From: Leucocoprinus leucothites
Lineage: Eukaryota; Basidiomycota; Agaricomycetes; Agaricales; Agaricaceae
NCBI GenBank assembly: GCA_013368445.1
Contig: JAACJO010000004.1
Span: 2,666,001-2,730,000, forward strand
DNA length: 64,000 nucleotides
Direction of reading: 5' to 3'
The notes under the pieces are model-generated. The model searched no databases. It was not told the origin of the DNA and worked only from the letters and a program-made list of their open reading frames with translations. How positions within the stretch are numbered: the first letter of the stretch is position 1; each line of letters begins with the position of its first letter. Made by a program: the position numbers and the translations under genes. Positions 12,190 to 23,600 of the stretch are shown here, piece by piece.

Positions 12190-13290
12190 TTCCGAAGCTC
12201 ATTACAGCAACAAGCAATCGCAAACACATTTTCAAAAATGAGTTGTTTTGATATGCGTTCGAAATCATTAGTTTATTGATCTGCTATCGTCAGGATTCCG
12301 AGCTCAGACCAAAAGTCCGCCACCAGGCTTCGAAGTTAATGGAACTATTATCCTCCCTTTAGACACCCTCACTCAGCTTTTCCGGTTACCTCAAATATCG
12401 CTCAAACCTGCAGAGAATTTACTCGATCCTGCGGATAAGCAGGATGTCCTAAAGGCAGTGGCATTGATCCGCCACCTTGCCTCTCTTGAGAAGATAGATG
12501 AACTGGGTGATCCATTCGGAGCACATTGCTACTGATATATCCTCTTCTTCGCAAGGTTTCTCAGTCTGTTCATGAAACTGTTTATTGATATAGAGCGCAC
12601 ACTCTCTCTCGGAACAATTCACCTCATTAATCGCTTTTGCGCATGTTGCTGCAGCCCTTCAAATCGACAACAGATCATCGATCAGTAGCATTGACCGGTC
12701 CCTTGTATGCAGACACTCAGACCACAATCGAAAACCTTGTATTTGTTGCTGCGTGCCTTCAGCTCATCAGTCCCGGCCATTTCACATCATTCTTGAGGGA
12801 GTTGATCATCACAGAAGATAGCAGTTCTTCTCGGTGAATATTTTATCGAACTCAAAGTCGGACTTGATTAATTGGTTCTTGAGTCACTATAAACACCCGC
12901 AGTAGCTCAAGTGCTTTAGTGTGACCGGAAGCCCAGACAGATGGGAGATCAAGATTTTTTACTGTGGTATCACCTTTCCAGGGAATTGGATTAACATGAT
13001 ACGTTCCAAGGCTGCCTGTGGCGATCAGTCGATGGTGGCCTCGGTCCAATTCTTGATTTTGCTCATATGTCATTGATTGTATTAGCTACAGTCATCTTCT
13101 CGCTGAGTCGACGAATATCAAAATTTCGACCGTGATCAAGTGTGCGGTAATCCACAAATAGGCCTCAGCCTGGCTTATGTTCACCAAAGAATAACCTTGA
13201 GATGCTCATAGTTTCACCATTTGCAATTGTCTCACCGGGGTCATTATTTAATTACACTAATACATGATATCGTGATGCTATCAGCTTTCT
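12190..13290 (+). pseudogene. Decayed copy C of the orphan family, with internal inversion
   Basis: Starting at the AGCTCATTACAGCAACAAGC block shared with copy D, it includes remnants of the LLDPADKQ-type segment near 12420 and ALTGPLYADTQTTIENLVFV at 12687-12740. From about 12809 to 13163 the homology lies on the minus strand (GHHRLIATG, HVNPIPWKGDTT, DLPSVWASGH). After 13163 it resumes on the plus strand with GGCCTCAGCCTGGCTTATG. Multiple stops make it non-coding. Confidence 0.65.
12809..13163 (-). repeat. Inverted 355-bp segment within orphan copy C
   Basis: Its reverse complement aligns end to end with about 16275-16615 (copy D) and the equivalent part of copy A. The flanks on both sides are collinear with those copies, so this is a simple inversion, not an insertion. 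Confidence 0.7.
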
Positions 13291-13295
13291 GCCAG

Positions 13296-14649
13296 CTACG
13301 TCATCAGCTGCGCAGCTGGCACATCACTGCCATGAACATACGCAAATCGGGATGTCAATGTCGACAACCGTGAAGAAAGAAGTCCAGCCATACTTCCATC
13401 ATCTGCCAGGACGGTAGTATCCTCCAAATCTCTGATGATTTGATCGGCTTGCTCAGCAGCTCCAGATAAATTGGCGACACGAGCACATGCGGCACGAATG
13501 GCGATCAGGCTTCGGTCTGGCAGCATCAATTCTTTATTCACGGCCTCAGCTGCTGCTGCTGCTTCAGGATCGACGCTGAACGTGATACGTGATGGGATAG
13601 GCACTGAGAACCACTGAAGTAGCTTCCCACAAACATCGTAAGTGTTTTCCTGGATCGGTCAGTTGGTTTTAATAGAGAACAAGGAGTTTAAATGATGCAA
13701 CATACTTGTCCAGCTACTGGTTCAAGCCACAGGTCAAAAGAGTCAAACGCGGCGTGCAAGTCGTGCACCATCGTTATCACATTATGAAGGCTGTTGACTT
13801 GGCCACCATACAGGGATTTTGCTTTTTCCCCAAGACCAAACATTTCGAGCATTACGAGGACTGTCGCGGCATACTCCTATGGAATGATCGATAGGATGCA
13901 TAGTCTCAGAGGGATAAAATACTGACCTTATCACCGTCTTGAGCACTCTCTGAAAAAATGTGAGCGACCTCTGTCTCGAGGGTTATGGAACCTCCTCGGT
14001 CCGCGGCTGCTTCGATCTCATCAATATCGATGCAAGACTGTACATCATAGACTCCGGTGATGGCACATCTATACCCATCGCGGAGCAACGCCTGCAGAAG
14101 ATGAGCTAATGCCAACACAGATGCCTAAGAAACATACCTGTTTTCTGACACTTTTTTTTGTCTGTGGAGCCTTCCCTAGTTCTTCCAAGATCTTCTCCTT
14201 TACGACGTCAAAGGATGGTCGAGACACATGTCGCGATGGTGTGTGTCTACCTCCTGTGTTGGAACGAACTAGAAATTGTTTTGGCACATTTAGCAATAGC
14301 ATACCGGGGAAGATTATCCTTACTCACACACTTGTAAGAGGTGGTTACGATACATGAGACCCAGTTCAACAAGTGCGTTGTAGATAGCTTCCTCATCCGA
14401 TTTGTTGAAGCATGAAGTGATCTCTCGACACAGACGTGCATACGGAGCCAATCCAAAATCTAAAGTATGGGCGCTGAAGTCCTTCAGAAAGAAGCCCAAG
14501 AGACGAATTCCAATAACGGGGTCATTATATTTAGCTTTGCTGCTTTCGGCATCCTCTAAGGCGGTCTTCTCCGCCTCAAGTAATTTCTTCCAAATGTCGA
14601 GTCCCGTTTCATCGAGTCCACATTCGTCAAGAGATGGGAGAGCGGTCAT
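13296..14649 (-). CDS. HNH-nuclease domain protein, array copy 4
   Basis: All five exons are open. The core is ALLRDGYRCAITGVYD, then EVAHIFSESAQD, then SLHNVITMVHDLH, with the family's CAITG kept. The C-terminus ends YVHGSDVPAAQLMT. The fourth exon has a normal acceptor (TCCATAG before GAGTATGCCGCG). It is very similar to copy 5 over the 3' half, suggesting a recent duplication or gene conversion. Start chosen at the conserved MTALPSLDECG. Likely an active HNH-family protein; target unknown. Confidence 0.8.
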
Positions 14650-14701
14650 AAAGATAAGTGTAAAGCAACAGTGCACGATGACAATGCATTCATTTTCTAC
14701 G

Positions 14702-14707
14702 CACGTG
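14702..14707. promoter_or_regulatory. CACGTG E-box upstream of HNH copy 4
   Basis: GCACGTGACCGCTTTCCAG lies about 55 bp upstream of the start codon. Homology to copies 1-3 stops just after it and the orphan copy D begins. Confidence 0.4.
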
Positions 14708-14724
14708 ACCGCTTTCCAGAACAA

Positions 14725-16815
14725 CGCAAAAACGAATCAACAGGTCTTGGGAGGAAAGATAGAGGAGTATAAATGTATCATAATGATGATCGCGACTAAC
14801 GACATATCACGCGTGAAGCAGTTGGTTGGCATATCCTTATGCTGTAGAAGTAATAGTCCAGCGGCCATTATTGCTCAGATTCGGAGGGCAATCAAAGGGG
14901 TGTATTTTCCTCGTGTGACTTTACAAAACGCGATCCTGACGTTTCATTTCTTGCAAAGGCCATTGGAGGAAGCCGCCTGCTATACACTCTTAATAAATCA
15001 CATGGTCTTCCTTCTGAAGTCACTGTTCGCGCGATATTATTCCAAAGCTTCATACCTCCGCTTGCGAACCCTCAGCTACGAATGTTTCAAAGAATATCTC
15101 ATCATTTTTCGGCCCCTCGACGGAAGCACCACTGACTCAAATCGACGGATAAATTCTGGAAAACCTCCTTGGATTATATATAGTTTTGCACCTGAGAGCA
15201 AATGTCAGTACTGCCCGGATCGAAAGGTCATTCTGGGCCTCTGTCGCAAGGATTCAAAGAATTTCAATCCATGTGTTAAAGGGCCGGAAACTATCGATCA
15301 GCTTCGGAAACTACTTGGGGAGGAAGATTCCGACAAAAGGGTATGTGGTGGCGGTGGCCCCATATGCACGAAGCGATTATTATGCTCCCGTGCCTATTGT
15401 TTTATCGCCATCCAATAAAACAGAGAATAGCAAGGGACTTGCGCGATCGCTTCAGACTGTGATCGATGCTTGGGACTCTCGCGAAAACGGACGAATTATC
15501 CATGGAGGGCTGTGGTCTATTGCAGGTGACAGTGATGCTACTTTCCGCCAGGCTCAACATGAACTGTGTATGAAGGTACAACTGGATTGTTCGTCCCCAC
15601 TTGTCCAGATTCCGGAAGCTCAAGGGTTTGTCTGGGTTCAATATCTTCATATCAAAGGAGCTCATTACAGCAACAAGCAATCGCAAACACATTTTCAAAA
15701 ATGAGTTGTTTTGATATAAGTTCGAAATCATTAGTTTATTGATCTGCTATCGTCAGGATTCCGAGCTCAAACCAAAAGTCCGCCGGGCTTTGGAGTTAAT
15801 GGAACTATTCTCCCATTAGGCACCCTCACCCAGCTTCTCCGGTTACCTCAAATGTCGGTCAAAGCTGCAGAGGATTTACTCGATCCTGCGGACAAGCAGA
15901 ATGTCCCAAAGGCAGTGGCATTGATCCGCCACCCTGCCTCTCTTGAGAAGGTAGACGAACTGGTGATCCATTCGGGGCACATTACTACCAATATATCCTC
16001 TTCTTCGCAAGGTTTCTCCGTCTGTTCATGGAACTGTTTATTGATATAGAGCACTCTCTCTCTCGGAACAATTCACCTTATTGATCGCTTTTGCGCATGT
16101 TGCTACAGCCCTTCAAATCGACAACAGATCATCGATCAGCAGCATTGGCCGGTCCCTTGTATGCAGACACTCAAACCACAATCAAAAACCTTGTATTTGT
16201 TGCTGCGTGTCTTCAGCTCATCAGTCCCAGCCATTTCACATCGTTCTTGAGGGAACTGATCGTATCGAAACCCTTGGGGATCGCCGCACACTTGATCACG
16301 GTCGAAATTTTGATATTCGTCAACTCAGCGAGAAGATGACTGTAGCTAATACAATCAATGACATACGAGCAAAATCAAGAAATAGATCGAGGTCACCATC
16401 GATTGATTGTCACGGGCGGTCTTGGAATGGATCATGTTAATCCAATTCCCTGGAATGGCGATACCACAGTAGGAAACCTTGATCTCCCATCGGTCTGGGC
16501 TTCCGGTCACCTTAAAGCACTTGAGCTACTACGGGGTGTTTGCAGCGACTCAAGAACCAATTAATCAAGTCCGACTTTGATTTAGATAAAATATTCACTA
16601 AGAAGAAGGATTATCTTCTGCGACCACTGGAGCAGTATATTGGCCTCAGCCTGGCTTATGTTCACCAAAAAATAACCTCGGGATATTCACAGTTTTGTCA
16701 TTTGCAATTGTCTCGCCAGAGTCATTATTTGATTACACTGATACATGGTATCGTAATGTTATCAGCTGCTGCCAGCTACGTCATCAGCTGTGCAGCTGGC
16801 ACATCATTACCATGA
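14725..16815 (+). pseudogene. Most complete relic (copy D) of the orphan family
   Basis: Following the three frames in turn gives a nearly continuous protein: GGSRLLYTLNKSHGLPSEVT near 14965, FIPPLANPQLRMFQR near 15050, then ISFGNYLGRKIPT, VVAVAPYARSDYYAPVPIV, IIHGGLWSIAGDSDATFRQA, LPQMSVKAAEDLLDPADKQ near 15850, GPLYADTQTTIKNLVF near 16155, FHIVLEGTDRIETL, RTLDHGRNFDIRQLSEKM, HVNPIPWNGDTTVGN and LRPLEQYIGLSL. These match, from memory, large uncharacterised Agaricomycete proteins found in many copies. At least six frame changes break it. Its 3' end overlaps the 3' end of HNH copy 5 by about 40 bp. Confidence 0.7.
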
Positions 16816-18136
16816 ACATACGCAAATCGGGATGTCAACATCGACAACCTTGAAGAAAGAAGTCCAGCCATACTTCCATCATCTGCCAGGACGGTAGTAT
16901 CCTCCAAATCTCTGAGGATTTGATCGGCTTGCTCAGCAGCTCCAGATAAATTGGCGACACGAGCACATGCGGCACGAATGGCGATCAGGCTTCGGTCGGG
17001 CAGCATCAATTCTTTATTCACGGCCTCAGCTGCTGCTGCTGCTGCAGGATCGACGCTGAACGTGATACGCGATGGAATAGGTAGCGAGAACCGCTTAAGC
17101 CGTCGTGGGTTCCAGCAAACCTTGTAAGTGTTTTCCTGGATCGGCCAGTTGGTTTTAATAGAGAATAATGGAGTTTAAATAGTGCAACGTACGTGTTCAG
17201 CTACTGGTTCAAGCCACAGGTTAAAAGAGTCAAACGCGGCGTGCAAGTTGTGCTCCATCGTTATCACATTATGAAGGCTGTTGACTTGGCCACCATACAG
17301 GGATTTTGCTTTTTCCCCAAGACCAAACATTTCGAGCATTGCGAGGACTGTCGCGGCATACTCCTATGGAATGATCGATAGGATGCATAGTCTCAGAGGG
17401 ATAAAATACTGACCTTATCACCGTCTTGAGCACTCTCTGAAAAAATGTGGGCGACCTCTGTCTCGAGGGTTATGGAACCTCCTCGGTCCGCAACTGCTTC
17501 GATCTCATCAATATCGATGCAAGACTGTACATCATAGACTCCGGTGATGGCACATCTATACCCATCGCGGAGCAACGCCTGCAGAAGATGAGCTAATGCC
17601 AACACAGATGCCTAAGAAACATACCTGTTTTCTGACACTTTTTTTTGTCTGTGGAGCCTTCCCTAGTTCTTCCAAGATCCTCTCCTTTACGACGTCAAAG
17701 GATGGTCGAGACACATGTCGCGATGGTGTGGGTCTACCTCCTGTGTTGGAGCGAACTAGAAGTTGTTTTTGCACGTTTAGGACTAGCATACTGGGGAAGA
17801 TTATCCTTACTCACACACTCGTAAGAGGTAGTTGCGATACCTGAGACCCAGCTCAACAAGCGCGTCGTAGATAGCTTTGTCGTCCGACTTGTTGAAGCAT
17901 GAAGTGATCTCCCGACACAGACGTGCATACGGAGCCGATCCATAACCTAGAGTATGGGCTCTGAAGTCCTTCAGAAAGAAGCCCAAGATACGGATTCCAA
18001 TAACAGGGTCGTTATATTTGGCTTTGTTGCTGCGGATGTATTCCAGGGCGGTCTTCTCCGCCTCTAGTAATTTCCTCCAAATGCTGCGTCCTGTTTCATC
18101 GAGCCCACATTCGTCAAGAGATGGGAGGGAGGTCAT
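16776..18136 (-). CDS. HNH-nuclease domain protein, array copy 5
   Basis: Rightmost member of the array, five open exons. Exon 1 (MTSLPSLDECGLDETG) runs to YRNYLLRV. Exon 2 ends RILEELGKAPQTKKSVRK. Exon 3 is ALLRDGYRCAITGVYD plus EVAHIFSESAQD. Exon 4 is SLHNVITMEHNLH. Exon 5 ends HGNDVPAAQLMT. An in-frame ATG at 18181 would extend the N-terminus by 15 residues. Its upstream DNA differs from the other copies beyond the shared CACGTGAC box, and it sits head to head with the DHHC gene. It may therefore stand at the original locus from which the array grew leftwards. Confidence 0.8.
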
Positions 18137-18188
18137 AATGATAAGTGCAAAGCAACAAATGCACGATGGCAATGCATTCATTTCCACG

Positions 18189-18194
18189 CACGTG
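18189..18194. promoter_or_regulatory. CACGTG E-box between HNH copy 5 and the DHHC gene
   Basis: Only 76-121 bp separate the two divergent start codons, depending on the HNH start chosen. This CACGTGACC site lies in that gap and is shared with the other four HNH promoters. Confidence 0.45.
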
Positions 18195-18257
18195 ACCTCT
18201 TTCCTGTACCCTCGCCCTGGACTCGTTTTCGCTTTAGTCCACCACGACCCTCCAGCA

Positions 18258-19814
18258 ATGATATGCGCAAAACGCGTATTCCGGTGCTTTCGAGCCCTTG
18301 AAAAGTTCGGTGACCGTATAACTGGTGCAGCTGGGCCATATTTTATTGCTCTCGCTGTGATACTCACAGGCACAGGCACAGTCTGCTTTTGTACGTCGTC
18401 TTTCTCCACATCTACTCCTAGGTAGCCGCCACTGGGAATGAACTAATATATCCTACTAGTCGATGTCATCGCACCTTCGCTTAATTATCGTCTCATAACG
18501 CTCCCTATTTGCATCCTCATCGCGATCAATCTACACGTGCACTATTACTACGTGTGTACGGTTAAACCTGGATTTGTCGATGAGCCGCCGAAAGAACCAG
18601 GTCGGGGACTGCTTTGGTCAAAGCGGAGGAGCTCAACGTCGAATTCGGGAAGAGGAGTATTGACGGGGTCGTTGACTGGAGCGCCGAGAGTGAACGGTGC
18701 AAAGGTAACGACTGCGGAGGTGACCAAGTGTCGAAGGTGTGGCAAACTACGGCCCGAGGTGAGTTTTCCTCTTTAGTATTGTATAGAAGGGCGCTGATGG
18801 ACTGCTTGTATTTGAGAGGACCCATCATTGTAGAATATGTAACCGATGTATATTGAAATACGACCATCACTGTCCGGTAAGCCCTTTTTTCTTTCACCCT
18901 TGGCTAGAGTCTGAGTTGTTCGTTTTGGCCCCTTTTAAGTGTGAGTGATAATATTCATTCTCTAATGTTTGTTCGATTGACGATTCTAACAGGGATAAAC
19001 CAATGCGTCGGACTACACAATGAACGACATTTTGTCCTCTTCCTGTTCGTCTCAGTTTTTTCCTTCCCTCAACCCCAGCTTACACGAATCTGTACACAGC
19101 TGCTATCTTGCACTGTCGACGTTATGTTATAGCATCCTTGGTTGGCCGTTCCTCCTCGTATCCCTCGGCGTAACATACACCCTCGAAGTGCGTCCTTCTC
19201 CTTTTCACCTTCCTCATCACTGCTAACTACGTACATATTCTCAGTGGCCATACCATGTCCCCGAGGTTGCCTTCGCAATGATCTATATCCTCGCAATTGT
19301 GCTGTTCTTCGCAGTTAGCATAATGGGTGGATATCACTTGCACGGCGTCGTGAACGGCGAGACGTCAGTAGAGGCGCAAGACCACGAGATTTACAAGAGC
19401 AAGGCGAAAAGACGTGGCGAGGTGCGTGATTTGACCTGCTCCCTCTGCCCTTGTAGACGTTTGCTGATCACTGGAGCGTAGAAATTCGTGAATTCGTACG
19501 ACCTTGGGTGAGTATTCTTTCAATGAGCGCTGTGATCGTGATATACTAGCGACCGGTGGATAGGAAGTGGAAGAACCTCCGATTATTCTTCAACATTGGC
19601 GAAGACGGATAGTACGCCATTCAACTCTCCTCATTCATCATCAGTGTTAATTTCGCCTACCTAAAGCCCATGGTACACCCTCATTATACCATTTCGTATA
19701 ATGCCCTACACGGACGGCCGATACTGGGCGCGTCAGCCTGGATATGATCGACACGCGGGTGTGAGAGCCGGGGATGAAATGACTGACGAAGAGGATGACG
19801 AAGACGCGGAATGA
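18258..19814 (+). CDS. DHHC-family protein S-acyltransferase (palmitoyltransferase), frame break at the active site
   Basis: Integral membrane enzyme that palmitoylates cysteines of target proteins. The N-terminus (from [11 protein letters not shown]) has two hydrophobic segments. Next come CRRCGKLRP and, after an intron, [20 protein letters not shown], the zinc-binding cysteine-rich domain with the catalytic DHHC. The next exon is [16 protein letters not shown]. Two further membrane stretches follow ([25 protein letters not shown]), then a C-terminal tail with [22 protein letters not shown] and acidic [10 protein letters not shown]. An AATAAA-like A/T tract follows the stop. The Trp codon after DHHCP is normally split by the intron. 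Here exon 'CCG' is followed directly by GTAAGC and the acceptor exon begins GGATAAAC, so one base (the T of TGG) is missing and the frame breaks. Confidence 0.85.
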
Positions 19815-20622
19815 ACAATAAAATAAAATACGGGTCATGGAATGAGGGATAAATGTTTTTCGCTGGATCTCAGTTGCTTTCGAGTTTAAATATGGCTTTG
19901 GTGAGTGTTGCGCTTTATTTCCTCGTTCTCGGCGGTGTTCTATCTTTCGGAAGGGAGAGGCGGTATTTTATACGATGATATGCTGCCGGGGCCATATGAC
20001 CCTTCGAAGTTATCGCACTCTGGTGTGGTTACTTGGGGAGGCGAATGAATAATGTCCGGCTTTATGGTACTCCCGTTTATCGGGAACCATCCACTGATAA
20101 TCTCCCTTCACTCATCCTTGTCTAATTGAGTTGAGCTTGGCTGACCATTGTTCCTTCGTATAGGTTATATACCCATCTTAATGACGATATATTTATAGCA
20201 CTCTTGTCATTACGCTTTCAAACTTGACGCTCTCGGTCCTGCAGGCTGCTCGTACTCCACCCTTGGCCTGAAATCATGAAGCGCCATAGGTTCGACCTAG
20301 GCCTCAAGGACTCATGCATGTTGATAGAACGAGCTTCTGAGAAAGCAGGTCACTAACCCATAGACGCCCATCAACACATTGCGAAGGTGGTCTGAGGATA
20401 TAGGAGACTCGTGAACAATACTAAACCATGTCAGTGCACATACAATACATCTATGCTAGCTGCGTCCTTCAAGGAGCCGAGGAAGCCTTGATTCCAGCGC
20501 TCACAGTTCCTACCTCGTGAGAACAGTATCCACTTATTGGCATTTAGTGATTCCTTGACAGGTAGTCTGATGTGAATTCACCTAATAAGCTGCGCACTCC
20601 AGACGCCCAAACAGCATTTCCC
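19815..20622. other. Intergenic, no gene seen
   Basis: Lies between the DHHC gene and the EF-hand gene, with only short frames. It probably holds the 3' UTR of the first and the promoter of the second. Confidence 0.5.
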
Positions 20623-23600
20623 ATGAAGCCCCCCAGTCTGAACCTAGCGAAGAGATTTTCCAGACGGGTTACCGAGGAGTTGAAAGTCACTCCCTCATTG
20701 AGATGGGCAAGGTTCCGTGGCAGTTCTGATACTGGAGCTGGTGGAAAGCGAGATGATACCGATGGGATTGAGGAGGAAGAGGCGAAAGAGGCGGAAAACT
20801 CTGACAAGAAAGGTGTGTGATAGAGCTTTCAAGTTGCCTGGAGTATAGGCCTGATCTGTAAATGAAGTAGATGGAGTGCCAAGCCTTAATCTTGGAGGTA
20901 CGACAAATGGCTGGAGTTACCTGGGCGATTTCGATCCTCATGATTTCCTTTTTACTTCTCTAGGCAACCCAGACGCTGAAGAAAGAGCATGGTTAGAACT
21001 TGAAAGGCTCGTCGAAGAGAATCAGGCCGCCATCGATGCTGCAAATGTTGGCATAAATTCCGAAGACAAATCAGCGGCTGATAAAGCGATATCAAGCTTT
21101 GAGCAGAATGCCACAATCGTCATCCAAGTCCTTGAAGTGTTCGGGGAGATTCACCCAGCCATCAAAGGTTTTTCGGTTTGAGTTTATTCAATCGGTACAC
21201 ATCAACGAACAACCTTTGGGCTCTTTAGCGTCTGTGACTGCCTTTCAACTCGTTGTGAATCTTGACAAGAGCATGACCGACAACAACGACAAGATACAAG
21301 TTTTGCGAGTGCAAATAACGCGAATGATGATAGCTTTCGCCGAGTTCGTCCTTTCCATATTTCAACAGAACGGATGAAGTAGACTAACAGCTTCAAAACG
21401 CCAGTTTCCGTCGGTTTAGGGAACAAGATCGGGCCCGGTATGATGCAATGGACTTGAGGACCCCAATAGGCGAGTTGGCACAGCAATTCGAACAAGATAT
21501 TACGGAATTCGCGTCTTTCTCCGAGTTATATACCCAGAAGCGTCCCATTAGTAAGTAGGTCGTGTTTCCCGAGTCACCTGACAGGCTGATCTCGCAAACA
21601 GCCCGGTTTCTCAGAGCAAGCGATTACGAAGACCGCCTCGTTCAATTCGATGTTACATTCACACGTAACAGAGATGCTCTCTTGCAGTTACTGGCGACTA
21701 GCACGTTTCAACAAACAAGATTTATTTCCAATCAAGTCAGCGAAATTCAATACGCCTCAAGAAAAGATCATCTATGAGTCCATACAGAGGAATGGGGGGA
21801 GTCGGCGCATCCTCGATAACCAGGAAGCTCTGGAAAATTTGCTAACAGAAGTGAAATTCCCAAAGGAGGAAATTCATTCACTGAAGGCAGAGCTTTTCGA
21901 AGACGTTACCAAACTCATGCATGATCACCTTTCTTCGATTCAACATACTATTTCGGCCCTCCTTTCCGCTGGTGCTCATGATAGTGTCGAGGATCCAGTA
22001 AGTACCATGCTATACCTTTATGAACTCGAAATAAGAGATCGAAACAGGATTTAAAAGAACTGTGGGAGGAGATGGTAACTCATTCCCTTGTGAAATGCCA
22101 TGGCTGACCATTTTTATATAGAGGTGGCCGGCCAGTGTCGGATCCCAGAACCTTGTCAAGGGATTGCATCAACATTTCTCGGGACAATTGAATCTTGGTA
22201 AGCAACGTGCAAGATTATGCCATCCATTGATCAAGCTCCTCTTTCAGTTCGTGAAACGCCTCGGTCGGCTGACCAGGAATTTTCGGAGTTGAAATACGTT
22301 AGTGGTTTGACAAATGCTAGACGTATCATGGAGGTCATCGACAGTGATGGAACGGGTGATGTCACTCTCCAAGAGGCCAATACATTTGCAGCCAGGCGAC
22401 CCAAGGGTTGGAGGTAAATGGTTGTCACAAATCCCGGTTCCCAGACTAACCATGATTTGTGGCCCAGCTTATTGCAATGGATCGCGTTTTGGGGAAGAGG
22501 TGAGTGAATATTCCACCTCCGCATAGCTACTCATCAACAATTAGCCAAGGGTGGGAGATCAATGCGGCGCACTACCGGGACAAGATCCTCGAGATGTTCG
22601 GCGTCATGGATGGGTTGTATGGAGCTGTTCCCGATGAGAATACCTATTATGTTGGAGGCTATCTTGAGTCACCGCCCCTCATAGAGCTCCGTTCTATGCT
22701 CCCGTTCATCCAGGCAAGAGGAGAGGGCGTAGAAGCAAATGCGAAGATTACCACACTCAGCAAAGAATATCTGGCCATTGAAAAAGAGACATTTTACAAA
22801 AACATGGAGGCAGCTGGTTACGACTTGTGGGACGGCGTTGATATAGTGTCACAAATCACGGAGGGTGTTGAAATTGAAAAAGTGCGTAGTCTGTGGGTTG
22901 AAACTGGACCTAGTGAACTTGGTATTGACCCGACTTCATTCCAGTCTTTTCTCCCTCTGATGTTCATACTACTTTCTCGGCACCTAAATGCTATTCAATA
23001 TGCTTGCACTAATCATGTTGACTCATTCGAGTTTCCTCTCATGGTCCTATCGCTTGAACAAGTTTTTGGCGATCTCAGCAGGCGCTTGAGTTTCCTCAGG
23101 GGTATGATTTAGCAACACACAGTAGCTTAGTACTCATCGTTCACTTTAACCATGCCCACAGATCAGCCTGAAGGTCGTGGCCTTCAAAGTATTGCCTGTG
23201 GAATGGTCAGTTAAACATCTACGATAGTGTCAACGATCGCACACTAAGATTAGTTCTCCAAGTTTCGTGGCTTCCAGGACGCTGTTACTGGCCGTAGCAA
23301 CGGCTACCTACCTAGAAATAATTTATTCGCGGGCCAAACGCATCTTGGAAGAGCTCCAAATGATGCTCAACCAATATTCAAGTCACGAAAATACGATACA
23401 GAAAAGGAATCACGGTTTTTGTATTTCATGTTTTCTCCCATCTCAGACAGCAAGACTCACTTAGTGGTCCAGTTCTGTACCCTGCAAGGGCCAAAGTGCA
23501 CAAGATCACTGTCCACAAGGTTCACCTGTCTACAGTGCTCGGACTCAAATAACACATATGATCTTTGTGACAATTGTATGAACATACCAAAAATTCATCA

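Noticed and set aside
14402..15418. A 338-codon plus-strand open frame, one of the longest in the window
   Set aside because: Its first third is antisense to exon 1 of HNH copy 4. The rest wanders out of the frames that carry the orphan-family motifs.
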